A DNA stretch of 64,000 nucleotides from an uncultured Campylobacter sp. (lineage in GTDB: Bacteria > Campylobacterota > Campylobacteria > Campylobacterales > Campylobacteraceae). The DNA lies in contig NZ_CAUQKJ010000001.1 of the NCBI RefSeq assembly GCF_963518785.1, positions 248,001 through 312,000 of the forward strand. Direction: 5' to 3'. Positions 1 to 9,149 of this stretch are shown piece by piece (positions within the stretch are counted from its first letter, which is position 1; every line of letters starts with the position of its first letter). Below the pieces are notes generated by a model. That model had not been told where the DNA came from. It was given only the letters and a program-made list of their open reading frames with translations, and ran no database searches. The position numbers and the translations under genes were made by a program.

Positions 1-330
1 TTTGGTGCGCGCAGTCTGTGGCTGATATTTGCCGCGATTTTTAGCGCGATTGCCGCGACGTTTTGCTGCCTACCCGCGCTTTTATTTTTGATTTTCGGCG
101 CGAGCTTTTCCATTTTTTCAGGCGCAGAGGCTTTCGGCAACTACCGCGCGCCGCTTTCTGCGTTAGCGCTTTTTTGCTTCGCGCTTTCTGCATTTTTCTT
201 TTTCAAAAAGCCGCGCGCATGCTCGCTGCAAAGCAGGCGCAAAAAATGGATTCTGATCTACGCGCTCTTAGGAGCCTTGCTTGCCTTTATGCTTACATAT
301 CCCGAAATTTTAGGAGGGCTTTATGCGTAA
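1..330 (+). CDS. MerT-like mercuric/metal transport membrane protein (5' partial)
   Basis: The frame is open from the first base, so the start lies off the left edge. The visible 109 residues contain three hydrophobic segments. The first carries a Cys-Cys pair followed by Leu-Pro (residues about 22-25), which is the metal-receiving motif of MerT-type permeases. A following stretch ending in a Tyr-Arg dipeptide resembles the conserved loop of MerT. MerT accepts Hg(II) from periplasmic MerP and passes it through the inner membrane. The stop overlaps the start of the next gene, a MerP-like protein, by 8 bases, which strongly supports the assignment. No merA reductase is visible here, so the real substrate could be another soft metal. 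Confidence 0.7.
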   Translation, partial: FGARSLWLIFAAIFSAIAATFCCLPALLFLIFGASFSIFSGAEAFGNYRAPLSALALFCFALSAFFFFKKPRACSLQSRRKKWILIYALLGALLAFMLTYPEILGGLYA

Positions 331-583
331 AATTTTGTTTTTGATGCTTGGATTTACAGCGCTTTTTGCCGACAAAGAGGTTAAAATTTACGTGCAAAAA
401 ATCCACTGCCCGCTCTGCACTACGATCGTGCGAAAGGCGCTTTTGCAAACGCCAGGCGTGATAAGCGCGAAGGTTTCGCAGCAGAGCAAAACCGCGACCG
501 TCGTAGCAAAAGATGACGCAAACGAGACCGCGATGCTTGAGGCGATCGCAAAAACGGGCTATGAAGGCGTAATCGTAAAATAA
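323..583 (+). CDS. MerP-like periplasmic heavy-metal-associated (HMA) protein
   Basis: This 86-residue protein has a short signal peptide (residues 1-16) followed by one HMA ferredoxin-like fold. The metal motif reads HCPLCTTIV, giving the CxxC pair at about residues 30 and 33, and the fold ends with the usual KTGYEG segment. HMA proteins of this size bind Hg(II), Cu(I) or similar ions between two cysteines and hand them to a partner membrane protein. The gene overlaps the upstream MerT-like gene by 8 bases and has a strong AGGAGG ribosome site at 311-316. Together they look like a two-gene metal uptake or transfer module. The metal cannot be told from sequence alone. Confidence 0.8.
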   Translation: MRKILFLMLGFTALFADKEVKIYVQKIHCPLCTTIVRKALLQTPGVISAKVSQQSKTATVVAKDDANETAMLEAIAKTGYEGVIVK

Positions 584-819
584 AAATCCCCGGCAAAATT
601 CTGACTAAATTTTAAATAAAATTCTTGCTAAATTTCGGTAAAATTCATGCGACTTTGCGTAAAATTTCATTTTGCGCAGCTTGCCTGCAGTGTAAGCTAG
701 CGCGATTGAAATTCTGCGCGTATTTTGCGGAAGCGCTATGTCGGCGCGGTCGCGTTTAAATTTAGCGGTATGTGTCGCCGCATATACTCCGCGCTACAAT
801 AAATTCTAAAGGAGCAAAC

Positions 820-2097
820 ATGCAAAAAAACGAGGTTATGAATGATTTTAAAAAGCTGTGCGAGATACCGCACTGCAGCTGCGAAACGGAGCAGATGAGG
901 GAGTTTTTGGCGGATTTTGCGCGCTTACAGGGCTTTAGCGTGAATGTTGACGAGGCGGGCAATATCCACGCCGTAAAGGGCGAGCCTAAAATCTGCCTGC
1001 AAAGCCACTACGACATGGTTTGCGTGGGCGCGGCGCCGCATTTGGAGCTCATCGAAGAGGACGGCATATTAAGAGCCAAAAACTCGACTCTGGGCGCTGA
1101 CGATGGCATCGGCGTGGCGATGATGATGGGCGCGATGCGGGAGTTTGCAAATTTAGAGTGCCTATTTACCAACGACGAAGAGGTCGGGCTCGTGGGCGCA
1201 AACGCCTTTAAAGGTAAAATTTTATCGCCGAATTTGCTAAATTTAGACAGCGAAGAGGACGACCGCGTGACGCTGGGGTGCGCCGGAGGCATAAACGTAA
1301 GCGCAAAAATAGACGCCGCGAGCGTCAAAAAGAGCGGTAAAATTTACGAGATCGGCGTCACCGGGCTTAGCGGCGGGCACTCGGGTAACGAGATACATAA
1401 AAATATCCCAAATGCAACGAAGCTGCTGGCAAAATTTCTCGCTGAGGAGGGCTGCGAGCTAATCAGCCTAGATTTTGGCGAGAGGAGCAACTCGATCCCC
1501 GCAAACGCAGTGTGTAAGGCGCTCTGTGTGCATGAACCAAAACAGCGCGGCCTTGCGTGGGTAAAGAGCCTGGGCGAGGGCGAAGCGGACGTGCTGGTAA
1601 ATAGCGGTAAAATTTTGGCGCTAATTAACTCATTTGCCCAGGGCGTGCGCAGCTACGACACGCAGCTTGGCATGGTAAATGAAAGCATAAATCTCTCGAC
1701 GGTTAAGCAGAAGGGCGAAGTGATTGAATTTGATTTTTTCGCTCGCGCGATGAAGCGCGAGGGACTCGAAAATTTGGGCTTTGAGACCGCTACGCTAGCT
1801 AGTGCGCTGGGCTTTGATGTGAGAGTAGCCGACCGCTCGGCGAACTGGGCGCCGTACATCAGCGATTTTGCGCATCTGGTGCTTGATGAACTGCAAAAAC
1901 AAAAGCCGCAGGCTAAATTTGCCGCCGTGCACGCAGGCCTTGAGTGCGGCGTACTGGTCGCAAAACAACCCGAGCTGCAAGCTTGCTCCATAGGCCCAAA
2001 CATCCACTCGCCGCACTCCGTGAACGAGCACTGCGAGATAGTGTCGGTGGAGATGATGGCGGAAGTGGTGAGAAATATCATCGCTAGATTGCAATAA
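820..2097 (+). CDS. pepD: Aminoacyl-histidine dipeptidase PepD (M20 family)
   Basis: A cytosolic zinc dipeptidase of the M20C type that hydrolyses Xaa-His and other dipeptides. The 425-residue product shows the first metal ligand motif SHYDMV (about residue 62), the bridging aspartate motif GADDGIG (about 93), the general-base motif NDEEVG (about 118), a lid-domain HSGNEIH (about 187) and a final SPHSVNEHCE near the C-terminus. I chose ATG 820 rather than an in-frame start at 772, because AAAGGAG sits at 808-814 and the family begins near this point. A TACAAT box at 795-800 could be its -10 element. It stands alone, with gaps of over 200 bases on each side. Confidence 0.9.
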   Translation: MQKNEVMNDFKKLCEIPHCSCETEQMREFLADFARLQGFSVNVDEAGNIHAVKGEPKICLQSHYDMVCVGAAPHLELIEEDGILRAKNSTLGADDGIGVAMMMGAMREFANLECLFTNDEEVGLVGANAFKGKILSPNLLNLDSEEDDRVTLGCAGGINVSAKIDAASVKKSGKIYEIGVTGLSGGHSGNEIHKNIPNATKLLAKFLAEEGCELISLDFGERSNSIPANAVCKALCVHEPKQRGLAWVKSLGEGEADVLVNSGKILALINSFAQGVRSYDTQLGMVNESINLSTVKQKGEVIEFDFFARAMKREGLENLGFETATLASALGFDVRVADRSANWAPYISDFAHLVLDELQKQKPQAKFAAVHAGLECGVLVAKQPELQACSIGPNIHSPHSVNEHCEIVSVEMMAEVVRNIIARLQ

Positions 2098-2373
2098 ATT
2101 TAGCGGCTTGTCTTTTTCCTTTATACGTCGTTGGAAACTCGGTCGGCTTCGGTCACGTATTGTCTATACGCTCCCTTGCCTCCGTCGTTTCCGCCTCGTC
2201 TAAAGAAAAAATACGTCGCCTTAAAATTTTTGCGGTGACTTACCTCGCAAGTGCTTTTCCGAGATTTTTGCTTTGTTGCACTCGCAACTGCAAACAGAAC
2301 GCAAATTTTTTAGCTCCGCAGGCTATATGACGGGACCACCCGCCGCAAATAGCAAATTTAAAAGGATATAAAA

Positions 2374-3705
2374 ATGGAAAACCAGATCAAAAATTTTCTG
2401 CAAAATTGCGAGCAAATTGCTAAATCACAAGCAAAGCGATACGAAAGTCGTAGCTCTTTTGCGACGAAAATTCCACCCGTTTTTATACTGCCTTATGATG
2501 AATTTGAGAAAAAATACGGCTCAAATTTATATTTGGATCGTAATTTTGACGTGCTGATGTTTGACGGCGATCTTAGTCTTTCGGAGGACACGATAAATTC
2601 CGCTTGGCTTAAGGATAAATTTAGCGAAGCGGGTGGCAAAAATAGCGCACGAGCGATGTTCGTTAACGGAAATTTATCCACCGGCGGCGATATCATCGAT
2701 GATGATTATCTGTTTTTGCAAGTCGCCAAAGATACGGCGTGTGATTATCTGCATTCGCAGGACGGCGTTATAGTGATCGGCGGCAATCTAACGGCGCTTT
2801 GGGGCATAAGCGGCGAATACAACGACGGAATGTTGCAGGTTTTTGGAAAAACGCAAGCGCCGTATATCGTCTCAAACGACCACGCAATGCCTGATCATAG
2901 CACTAGCCAATGCGTCTATGTCCTAGACGGACGGATCGGTCAAAGCTACCTGGGCGCGCTTGAGGGTTGGGAGTTTTTTGAAAATAGCGAGCTGATGTTT
3001 AAGGACGGAATTTGCGAAGATGAACATCAGATCGATATTTCCGCCTTTTTTGAATTCGTAAAAAAGGGCGCTAATCCGCTGGTGGACTTTAAAACTTTTG
3101 AAGCTAGAAAAGCCGCCTGGGATGAAGAAAATGAAGAGCAGGAGCCAGAATGCGCAGGCGATCTGTCCAAAAATTCCGAAACCATTGCCGAGACGATATA
3201 TTTAGAAAATTTCAGCGGCAGCGATGGGGAGCTATACGAGTATATGGTGAGCGAATTCCAGGCTATAGAAAAAATCGGCGATGAAAGCGAAAAATACGCT
3301 TATGGCGGCAGAGCTTTCAAGCTGTCTATCATTGCGGCGAGGATGGCGGAAAATTGGCGGCTGATTACCCAGCGTTACTCTGCGCAGCAGATAGACGATC
3401 TGCGCAAAATCATCATTAAGAGCGCGACTAATTTGGCTGATTATTTTTTAAAAATCGGCGATAAAAAACAGCTTGCGTTCATTTATGAATTTTTAAACGA
3501 TGATGCGGTGAACATCGAAAAAGACGAGCCATTTTTATACGAAACGCTGGTGCGTGCGGGCTTGGAGCTGGAAGATTACGATAGCACTTACGCGTTAGTG
3601 TCCGTCATCGATAAAAAGTCCGAATTTCTGCCGCAGGAGATGGCAGAAAGTATCGCGGACGTAATTAAAAGCGAAGGATACCGGGCTTGGCTGGCAAAAC
3701 AGTAA
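2374..3705 (+). CDS. Uncharacterised cytoplasmic protein with beta-solenoid-like N-terminal half
   Basis: I do not recognise this 443-residue protein with certainty. It has no signal peptide or membrane segment. Residues about 60-180 contain repeated short strands ending in Gly-Asn-Leu or Gly-Asp-Leu (FDGDLSL, VNGNLSTGG, IGGNLTA), a pattern seen in short beta-solenoids and in bacterial proteins that often sit beside toxin genes. A very acidic linker follows at about 250-270, and the remaining 170 residues are predicted helical by eye. The start has an AAAAGGATAT ribosome site. GC and codon use look like its neighbours. No partner gene is adjacent on the same strand, so no function is assigned. 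Confidence 0.75.
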   Translation: MENQIKNFLQNCEQIAKSQAKRYESRSSFATKIPPVFILPYDEFEKKYGSNLYLDRNFDVLMFDGDLSLSEDTINSAWLKDKFSEAGGKNSARAMFVNGNLSTGGDIIDDDYLFLQVAKDTACDYLHSQDGVIVIGGNLTALWGISGEYNDGMLQVFGKTQAPYIVSNDHAMPDHSTSQCVYVLDGRIGQSYLGALEGWEFFENSELMFKDGICEDEHQIDISAFFEFVKKGANPLVDFKTFEARKAAWDEENEEQEPECAGDLSKNSETIAETIYLENFSGSDGELYEYMVSEFQAIEKIGDESEKYAYGGRAFKLSIIAARMAENWRLITQRYSAQQIDDLRKIIIKSATNLADYFLKIGDKKQLAFIYEFLNDDAVNIEKDEPFLYETLVRAGLELEDYDSTYALVSVIDKKSEFLPQEMAESIADVIKSEGYRAWLAKQ

Positions 3706-3899
3706 GCTCCGAAAAGTAAAATTTCAAATTTTGCTAAAAGATAAAAATCAAAGAGGCGTTTATAAAATTTCAATCTAAATTTTCCGCGCCATAATAAGCC
3801 GAACATCTGTCGTAAAGCGGCTTTAAGCAAGGCGTCAAAATTTTAAAATTCCGGCAAATTTAAGTGCGTAAATTTAAGCTCGCATTTGCAGGCTAAATT

Positions 3900-4535
3900 T
3901 TACGGAAAATTCTTATCCTTGCTGCTGCACAGCTCGTTTAAAAAGCACTCTTTGCAGTTTGGCTTGATCGCTTTACAGGTGTAGCGGCCAAAAAGCACCA
4001 TGCCTTGGTGCAGCTTACCAAGATCTGTCTTAAAAGCCTCGCTTAGATCGCGCTCCGTAAGCTCGGGCGTCTTTGCGCGGCTCAGCCCCAGGCGATGCGC
4101 GACGCGAAAGACGTGCGTATCTACCGCCATCACGTTTGCGCCCGCGCCCTCTAAAAGCACGACGTGAGCGGTCTTTTGCCCCACGCCCGCAAGAGATTTT
4201 AGCCCCGCTTCATCAAGCGGCACGACGCCGTCAAAGTCGCGAACCACCGCTTGCGCCATTTTGATTAAATTTACCGCTTTGTTGTTGTAGAAATTGCACG
4301 AGCTAATTAGCAGTTTAACGCTTGCCAGATTAGCCTTTGCGAGCTCTGCAACGCTAGGGAATTCCGCAAAAAAGCGCGGCGTGATTAAATTTACCCGCTT
4401 GTCGGTACACTGCGCGCTAAGCATCACGCAGACCAAAAGCTGATAGTTGTCTTTAAATTTCAGCTCGCTGCGCTCTTCTGCGAAGTTTTGCAGAATTCTC
4501 TTTTTTATCTCTAAAATATCTTTTTTACTTCTCAT
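3900..4535 (-). CDS. nth: Endonuclease III (DNA glycosylase/AP lyase)
   Basis: Base-excision repair enzyme that removes oxidised pyrimidines and cleaves the abasic site. The 211-residue product contains the helix-hairpin-helix LAGVGQKTA with the catalytic lysine (K121), the catalytic aspartate in VDTHVFRV (D139), and the C-x6-C-x2-C-x5-C iron-sulfur motif at residues 187, 194, 197 and 203. I prefer the ATG at 4535 over the one at 4541, because the GAGGA ribosome site is only 1-2 bases from the first ATG but 7 from the second. It is divergent from the peb4-fba operon, the same arrangement I recall in C. jejuni (Cj0595c/Cj0596). Confidence 0.93.
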   Translation of the reverse strand: MRSKKDILEIKKRILQNFAEERSELKFKDNYQLLVCVMLSAQCTDKRVNLITPRFFAEFPSVAELAKANLASVKLLISSCNFYNNKAVNLIKMAQAVVRDFDGVVPLDEAGLKSLAGVGQKTAHVVLLEGAGANVMAVDTHVFRVAHRLGLSRAKTPELTERDLSEAFKTDLGKLHQGMVLFGRYTCKAIKPNCKECFLNELCSSKDKNFP

Positions 4536-4583
4536 TTGCATTTCCTCAAGGCGGAATTCTACCCTAAAATTCTAAAGTACAGT

Positions 4584-4611
4584 TTGATTGTTAACAACTT
4601 TGAGTTATAAT
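4584..4611 (+). promoter_or_regulatory. Sigma-70 type promoter for peb4-fba
   Basis: A consensus TATAAT lies at 4606-4611, with TTGATT at 4584-4589 and a 16-base spacer. It is about 30 bases upstream of the peb4 start and faces away from nth. Campylobacter promoters usually have a good -10 and a weak -35, so this is a comparatively strong match. Confidence 0.6.
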
Positions 4612-4640
4612 CGCCGTTAAAATTTTTTTAAGGAATTGTG

Positions 4641-5450
4641 ATGAAAAAAGTTTTATTTACAGCACTTAGTTTGGCTGCCGCTATCAGCCTTAACGCTACC
4701 GTTTACGCTACCGTAAATGGCAAAGACGTAACCGAAAAAGAGCTTGCTCCGCTACTTCAAGGCATAGGTAACGTAGATATCGCTGCTCTTAATGCCGATC
4801 AAAAAAAGGAGCTTATCGATAAAGGCATCGATCTGATGCTGCTAACGGATGAAGCCAAAAAATCGGGCGTTATGGATGAGGACGTTTATAAAAAAGAGCT
4901 TGAAATAGTAAAAGATAACTTAGCGCTTCGTGTATGGCAGGCTAAAGAAGCCAGTAAAATAAATATCGACGATAAAGAAATAACCGATTTTTATAACAAA
5001 AACAAAGCGCGCTTTACCGAGCCTGCGAGAATTAAAGCGGCTCAGATCGTCGTTAAAACCGAAGCTGAGGCAAACGATATTATTAAGCAGTTAAAAGGGC
5101 TTAGCGACAGTGCGCTATTTACTAAATTTGCAGAGCTTGCCAAAGCTAAATCTATCGATCCGCAGGCCAAACAAACCGGCGGCGAGCTAGGCTGGATGCC
5201 TAGCGATCAGGTCAAGCCTTTTGCCGATGCGATCTCTAAGATAAAAGATGGTCAAATCACTACTAAAGCTATTAGAAGCAGAGTCGGATATCACGTAGTG
5301 TTAAAAGAGGAGTCTCAAGCTAAAAAGCAGTTAAGTCAAAGCGAGGCAAAGCCTTTTATTGAGCGCGTGCTTAGACAACAAAAAGCGGCAAAAGTAGTCG
5401 AGCAAAAAGCGGCAGATCTTCATAAAAACGCTAAAATCGAGTATAAATAA
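4641..5450 (+). CDS. peb4: Periplasmic PpiC-type peptidyl-prolyl isomerase/chaperone, PEB4 (Cbf2) family
   Basis: A 269-residue exported protein with a signal peptide (residues 1-20, ending near LNA-TV), a SurA-like helical chaperone region and a parvulin domain at about 125-225. It ends in the same NAKIEYK-type tail as C. jejuni PEB4, which I recall ends in AKVEYK. PEB4 helps fold outer-membrane proteins and affects adhesion. The ATG at 4641 is chosen over a GTG three bases earlier because it follows AAGGA at a normal distance. It is followed after 14 bases by fba, as in C. jejuni (Cj0596-Cj0597), which supports orthology. Confidence 0.88.
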   Translation: MKKVLFTALSLAAAISLNATVYATVNGKDVTEKELAPLLQGIGNVDIAALNADQKKELIDKGIDLMLLTDEAKKSGVMDEDVYKKELEIVKDNLALRVWQAKEASKINIDDKEITDFYNKNKARFTEPARIKAAQIVVKTEAEANDIIKQLKGLSDSALFTKFAELAKAKSIDPQAKQTGGELGWMPSDQVKPFADAISKIKDGQITTKAIRSRVGYHVVLKEESQAKKQLSQSEAKPFIERVLRQQKAAKVVEQKAADLHKNAKIEYK

Positions 5451-5464
5451 TATAGGAGCTAAAA

Positions 5465-6529
5465 ATGGGCGTTTTAGATATAGTAAAACCGGGCGTTTTA
5501 AGCGGCGATGACGTAAGTAAGGTCTATGCGTATGCGAAGCAGCAAGGCTTTGCGATCCCTGCGGTAAACGTAGTGGGGAGCAACTCCATAAACGCCGTCT
5601 TGGAAAGCGCTAAAATTGCAAATTCGCCCGTAATAATTCAGTTTAGCAACGGCGGTGCGGCGTTTTACGCAGGTGCCGCTTGCCCTAATGCCGCAGTTTT
5701 GGGCGCTATCGCAGGCGCGCATCAAGTGCATGCTCTGGCAGCTCATTATGGCGTTGCGGTGATTTTACATACCGATCATGCCGCAAGGAAGCTGCTCCCG
5801 TGGATCGACGAGCTTATCAAAGCTAATACCACTCATAAAAAAGCTCACGGCGTGCCGCTGTTTAGCTCGCACATGCTCGATCTTAGCGAGGATGATTTGG
5901 AGCTAAATTTAGCGACCTGCGAGAAGTATTTGGAAATTTTAAGCGATCTTGGAATTTCGCTTGAGATCGAACTTGGCGTCACAGGCGGCGAAGAAGATGG
6001 CGTCGATAATACCGGCGTCGATAACGCGCGGCTTTACACCCAGCCCGCAGATGTCGCGCTCGCCTACGAGCGGCTAAGCAAAATCAGCGATAGATTCAGC
6101 ATCGCAGCAAGCTTTGGCAACGTCCACGGCGTGTATAAGCCGGGCAACGTTGTGCTGAGACCTGAAATTTTGAAAAATTCGCAAAAATTCGTCCGAGAAA
6201 AATTTAATCTGCAATCCGAAAAGCCCGTAAATTTCGTCTTTCACGGCGGCAGTGGCAGCGAGACCTCCGACATCAAAGCGGCCGTTAGCTACGGCGTCGT
6301 TAAGATGAATATAGACACCGACACGCAGTGGGCATTTTGGGACGGCGTGCGCGCTTATGAGGCCAAAAATCACGGCTATTTGCAAGCTCAAATCGGCAAT
6401 CCGGAAGGTGAGGATAAACCGAATAAAAAATTCTACGATCCTCGCAAGTGGCTGAGAGCGGGCGAGCAGAGTATGGTGGCGCGCTTGCAAGTCGCATTTG
6501 ACAATCTAAATTGCCTAAATAGGAACTAA
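5465..6529 (+). CDS. fba: Class II fructose-1,6-bisphosphate aldolase
   Basis: Zinc-dependent cytosolic aldolase that interconverts fructose 1,6-bisphosphate with glyceraldehyde 3-phosphate and dihydroxyacetone phosphate. In Campylobacter it serves mainly gluconeogenesis. The 354-residue length fits class IIA. Visible motifs include HTDHAARK with the catalytic Asp and a zinc His at about 104-105, the acidic block IELGVTGGEEDGVDN with metal and monovalent-ion residues, the second zinc His in GNVHGVY, and the phosphate-binding HGGSGS loop. It has a TAGGAGC ribosome site, follows peb4 by 14 bases and precedes the MotA-like gene by 1 base, so the four genes probably form one transcript. Confidence 0.96.
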   Translation: MGVLDIVKPGVLSGDDVSKVYAYAKQQGFAIPAVNVVGSNSINAVLESAKIANSPVIIQFSNGGAAFYAGAACPNAAVLGAIAGAHQVHALAAHYGVAVILHTDHAARKLLPWIDELIKANTTHKKAHGVPLFSSHMLDLSEDDLELNLATCEKYLEILSDLGISLEIELGVTGGEEDGVDNTGVDNARLYTQPADVALAYERLSKISDRFSIAASFGNVHGVYKPGNVVLRPEILKNSQKFVREKFNLQSEKPVNFVFHGGSGSETSDIKAAVSYGVVKMNIDTDTQWAFWDGVRAYEAKNHGYLQAQIGNPEGEDKPNKKFYDPRKWLRAGEQSMVARLQVAFDNLNCLNRN

Positions 6530-6530
6530 T

Positions 6531-7820
6531 ATGGATCGCCCGAATAACGAAGTGCTCGATATCACGCTACCTGAGGCGAAGGAGCGCTCGCTAGCGGGCG
6601 TTTTTTTTAAGATCGCAGCTCTGCCGATCGCGGTTTTTGTGGTGTTTTTGCTGGGCTATTTGGGGCTTATCGGGCTGAAGGTAGAAACGCACTCGATCCT
6701 GATGCTTGCAGTTTTGCTCATTATTGCACTAATTCTAGCTCGTCATAATGCAGAATATGGCTGCTTAAATTTTCAAAATAATATTGATGATTTCAAGCGA
6801 GAGCTAAAGAATTACATCGTCGCCAATCTCTTAAGTATCGGCGGCAAGAAAAAATCAGATGCCAGCTTTGATCTTTTTGTGGACGAATACGGCTATTCGC
6901 TGCGTAATCAAAACTACGCTTCCGTCGCATCGGCAGTCTTTCCGATGCTTGGAATTTTAGGAACTTTCATCTCGATTGCGATTTCGATGCCGCATTTTTC
7001 CTCAAGCAATATCGATGGGCTCGAAACCGAGATCGCGCAGCTTCTAGGTGGCGTAGGTACGGCGTTTTACGTCTCGATCTATGGAATTTTCTTAGCGCTT
7101 TGGTGGATATATTTTGAGAAAAAAGGCATTAGCAAATATGAGCGCCTACTTATCAAATACAAAAATTCCACTAAAAATTTCTTTTGGAACAAAGACGAAA
7201 TAACACAGGGCTATCTGAGTGAAATTTTAAACGCTAATTCTGAAATTTCGCGCTCATTTGCGATGATGAGCTCTACGAATTTTACCGAAAGGCTAAACCG
7301 CCTAATCGATGAAAAAATCGGCGCATTTGAAAGCGTGATGGAAGCCGAGAAGCGAAGTATGGCAATTACACAAGAAGAGCTTGAAAAGGCAGGAGAGATG
7401 ATCCAAAGGACAAATCTCGCTCACGGTGAGCTAGATAAGAGCTTCGCTCAAATTTTATCTGCGCTTAAGTCCGTGTCTGCAAGCCTAATCGAAATTCAAA
7501 ACGGAATTTCCGCGCAGTATCTAAGTCAGTCTAAGACTTTAACGGACGGGCAAGGCGAGCTGGCTAACGTTACGAGTGCATTAAGCGCTCAAATCAAGAG
7601 CCTAAATGCCTCCTTGGGCGGGTTTGCGGGTGAAATTTCAAGTTCGCAGAATGCTTACGCCGCTAAAATTGACGCTAGCTTTAAGGGGTTAAGCGCGGAT
7701 TTGAAGGCACTTTTAGCTGGAGAGGACACTGCGCGAACGAGTAACGAAAGCATCATCGAAGAGCTTCGTAAAACGCTTGCGAGCATCGATGAAAAAGCAC
7801 TTTTAGATGAAAACGAATAA
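6531..7820 (+). CDS. MotA/TolQ/ExbB-superfamily proton-channel-like membrane protein with long cytoplasmic tail
   Basis: A 429-residue protein with four membrane segments at about 27-49, 54-72, 134-154 and 171-194. The third and fourth carry MotA/ExbB signatures, FPMLGILGTF and GVGTAFYVSIYG. A tail of about 230 residues, with features of a coiled coil, follows the fourth segment. It starts 1 base after fba and overlaps the next gene by 14 bases, and that gene has a MotB-like N-terminus plus an OmpA domain. The pair therefore resembles ion-driven stator complexes such as MotAB and ZorAB. Homologues sit after fba in C. jejuni (Cj0598-Cj0599, from memory). No ZorC/D/E-like genes follow, so a defence role is not supported directly. 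Confidence 0.8.
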   Translation: MDRPNNEVLDITLPEAKERSLAGVFFKIAALPIAVFVVFLLGYLGLIGLKVETHSILMLAVLLIIALILARHNAEYGCLNFQNNIDDFKRELKNYIVANLLSIGGKKKSDASFDLFVDEYGYSLRNQNYASVASAVFPMLGILGTFISIAISMPHFSSSNIDGLETEIAQLLGGVGTAFYVSIYGIFLALWWIYFEKKGISKYERLLIKYKNSTKNFFWNKDEITQGYLSEILNANSEISRSFAMMSSTNFTERLNRLIDEKIGAFESVMEAEKRSMAITQEELEKAGEMIQRTNLAHGELDKSFAQILSALKSVSASLIEIQNGISAQYLSQSKTLTDGQGELANVTSALSAQIKSLNASLGGFAGEISSSQNAYAAKIDASFKGLSADLKALLAGEDTARTSNESIIEELRKTLASIDEKALLDENE

Positions 7821-8829
7821 CGAAGAAAAAGAAACCTTTTGGATCGCATACGCCGATTTGATGGCGGGACTGCTTTTTGTTTTCGTGCTTTTAGTAGGCG
7901 GCATCATCGTCAAATACTTCCTAACGCAAAGCAACCTGCAAGAGAAAGAAAGCCAAATTTCAAGCGCGCTAGCAAGCCTGCAAAGCCAGGAGAAAAAAAG
8001 CGCCGAGCTTGAAGCGCTGAATAAAATTTTTAGCGATCAGCTCGAGAAGCTAAATATCGAAAACACCGATCTTCGCAAGCAAAATTCCATCTATTTCATA
8101 CAGATCGAAGATCTGACTGAGATGGCAGAAAAGCTGAAAAAAGAGAATTTAGACATCAACTCGCTTCTGCAAAAAGCGCGCGACGACGCCAACGCTACGA
8201 TCAGTCAAAACGAGCTTAAAATCGCCTTTTTGCTCGATCAGCTCACGCAGAAGGAGAGCGATTTTAATAAAATTTTACAAGACCTCAACGTCACGAAAAA
8301 CCGCATCCGTAACCTAACCGGAATGAAGGTCAAGATCATCGCCGATCTGAAGGAGAAGCTGGGCGGCAAGATCCGCATCGACAACGAAAGCGGCGCGATG
8401 ACGCTAAGCTCATCGATCCTTTTCGACAAGGGTTCAAGCGAGCTGAAAGAGGACGCTAAAGAGACGCTCCGCTCGACGCTGCAGAGCTATTTCGCCGCGC
8501 TTTTGAATAACGACGAAATTCGCGAAAATTTAGATCAGATCATCATTGAGGGGCACACGGATAGCGACGGCGGGTATTTGTATAACCTCGAGCTGTCGCA
8601 AAACAGGGCGTTTGCTGTGATGGATTTCATCAACTCTTGGAATAAAGATGAGCGGCTGCAAAAATATCTCATCGCCAGCGGTCGCAGCTACACGCAGCCC
8701 GTGATGCGCAGAGGCGTCGAGGACAAGGACGCCAGCCGCCGCATCGAGATCAAATTTACCCTTTCAAACAAAGAGGCGATGGAGGAGATCAGGAAATTTT
8801 TGCAGTTCGACGCGAACGCTACGAATTAG
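7807..8829 (+). CDS. MotB/ZorB-like OmpA-family protein
   Basis: A 340-residue partner of the upstream MotA-like protein. The N-terminus reads WIAYADLMAGLLFVF with Asp17 at the start of the only membrane segment (about 15-37). This matches the proton-carrying Asp of MotB and ZorB. A long heptad-rich coiled coil follows (about 41-175), then an OmpA-like peptidoglycan-binding domain (about 200-325) with the IEGHTDSDG and NRAFAVMDF motifs. The start codon overlaps the upstream gene by 14 bases, implying translational coupling and fixed stoichiometry. It would anchor a proton-driven channel to the cell wall. The driven partner is unknown. Confidence 0.85.
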   Translation: MKTNNEEKETFWIAYADLMAGLLFVFVLLVGGIIVKYFLTQSNLQEKESQISSALASLQSQEKKSAELEALNKIFSDQLEKLNIENTDLRKQNSIYFIQIEDLTEMAEKLKKENLDINSLLQKARDDANATISQNELKIAFLLDQLTQKESDFNKILQDLNVTKNRIRNLTGMKVKIIADLKEKLGGKIRIDNESGAMTLSSSILFDKGSSELKEDAKETLRSTLQSYFAALLNNDEIRENLDQIIIEGHTDSDGGYLYNLELSQNRAFAVMDFINSWNKDERLQKYLIASGRSYTQPVMRRGVEDKDASRRIEIKFTLSNKEAMEEIRKFLQFDANATN

Positions 8830-9149
8830 TAGCTCGCTCGAAATTTTAACCCGCAAAAAAGAGGGCTTAAAATTTTAAAATTCTTAAAGAATTAGCGGCT
8901 CATCTGAAATTTTAACGGCGGCGGAACGCATCCTTTTATTTTGGCGCGAATGTCATAAATTGGCGGCTCGCTAAATTTTACGCACCGCTTACGCAGCATC
9001 TGCCGCGGCGGAATTGGTTTAAATTTTAAGTCTGCGCATTTTGACGCGCTTTTAGTACCTCCGCGCGGATAATATGGTTTAAATTTAGACCTTTAAATTT
9101 AAACCGTAAATTTAAGCAGGCTCATGGGCGGCTTAAAAATTTAAATGAA
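8830..9149. other. Gene-free 320-base gap between convergent genes
   Basis: This gap separates the OmpA-family gene from the convergent Sel1-repeat gene. It contains several copies of AAATTT/AAATTTTAAAATT and one weak GC hairpin just after 8850. I see no convincing coding or RNA gene. Confidence 0.5.

Noticed and set aside
820..2097. Start at 772 for pepD
   Set aside because: The longer start has no ribosome site, while ATG 820 has AAAGGAG at the right distance.
6531..8829. Complete Zorya defence system
   Set aside because: Only ZorA/ZorB-like proteins are present; no ZorC, ZorD or ZorE gene lies on either side, and the location is shared with C. jejuni core genes.
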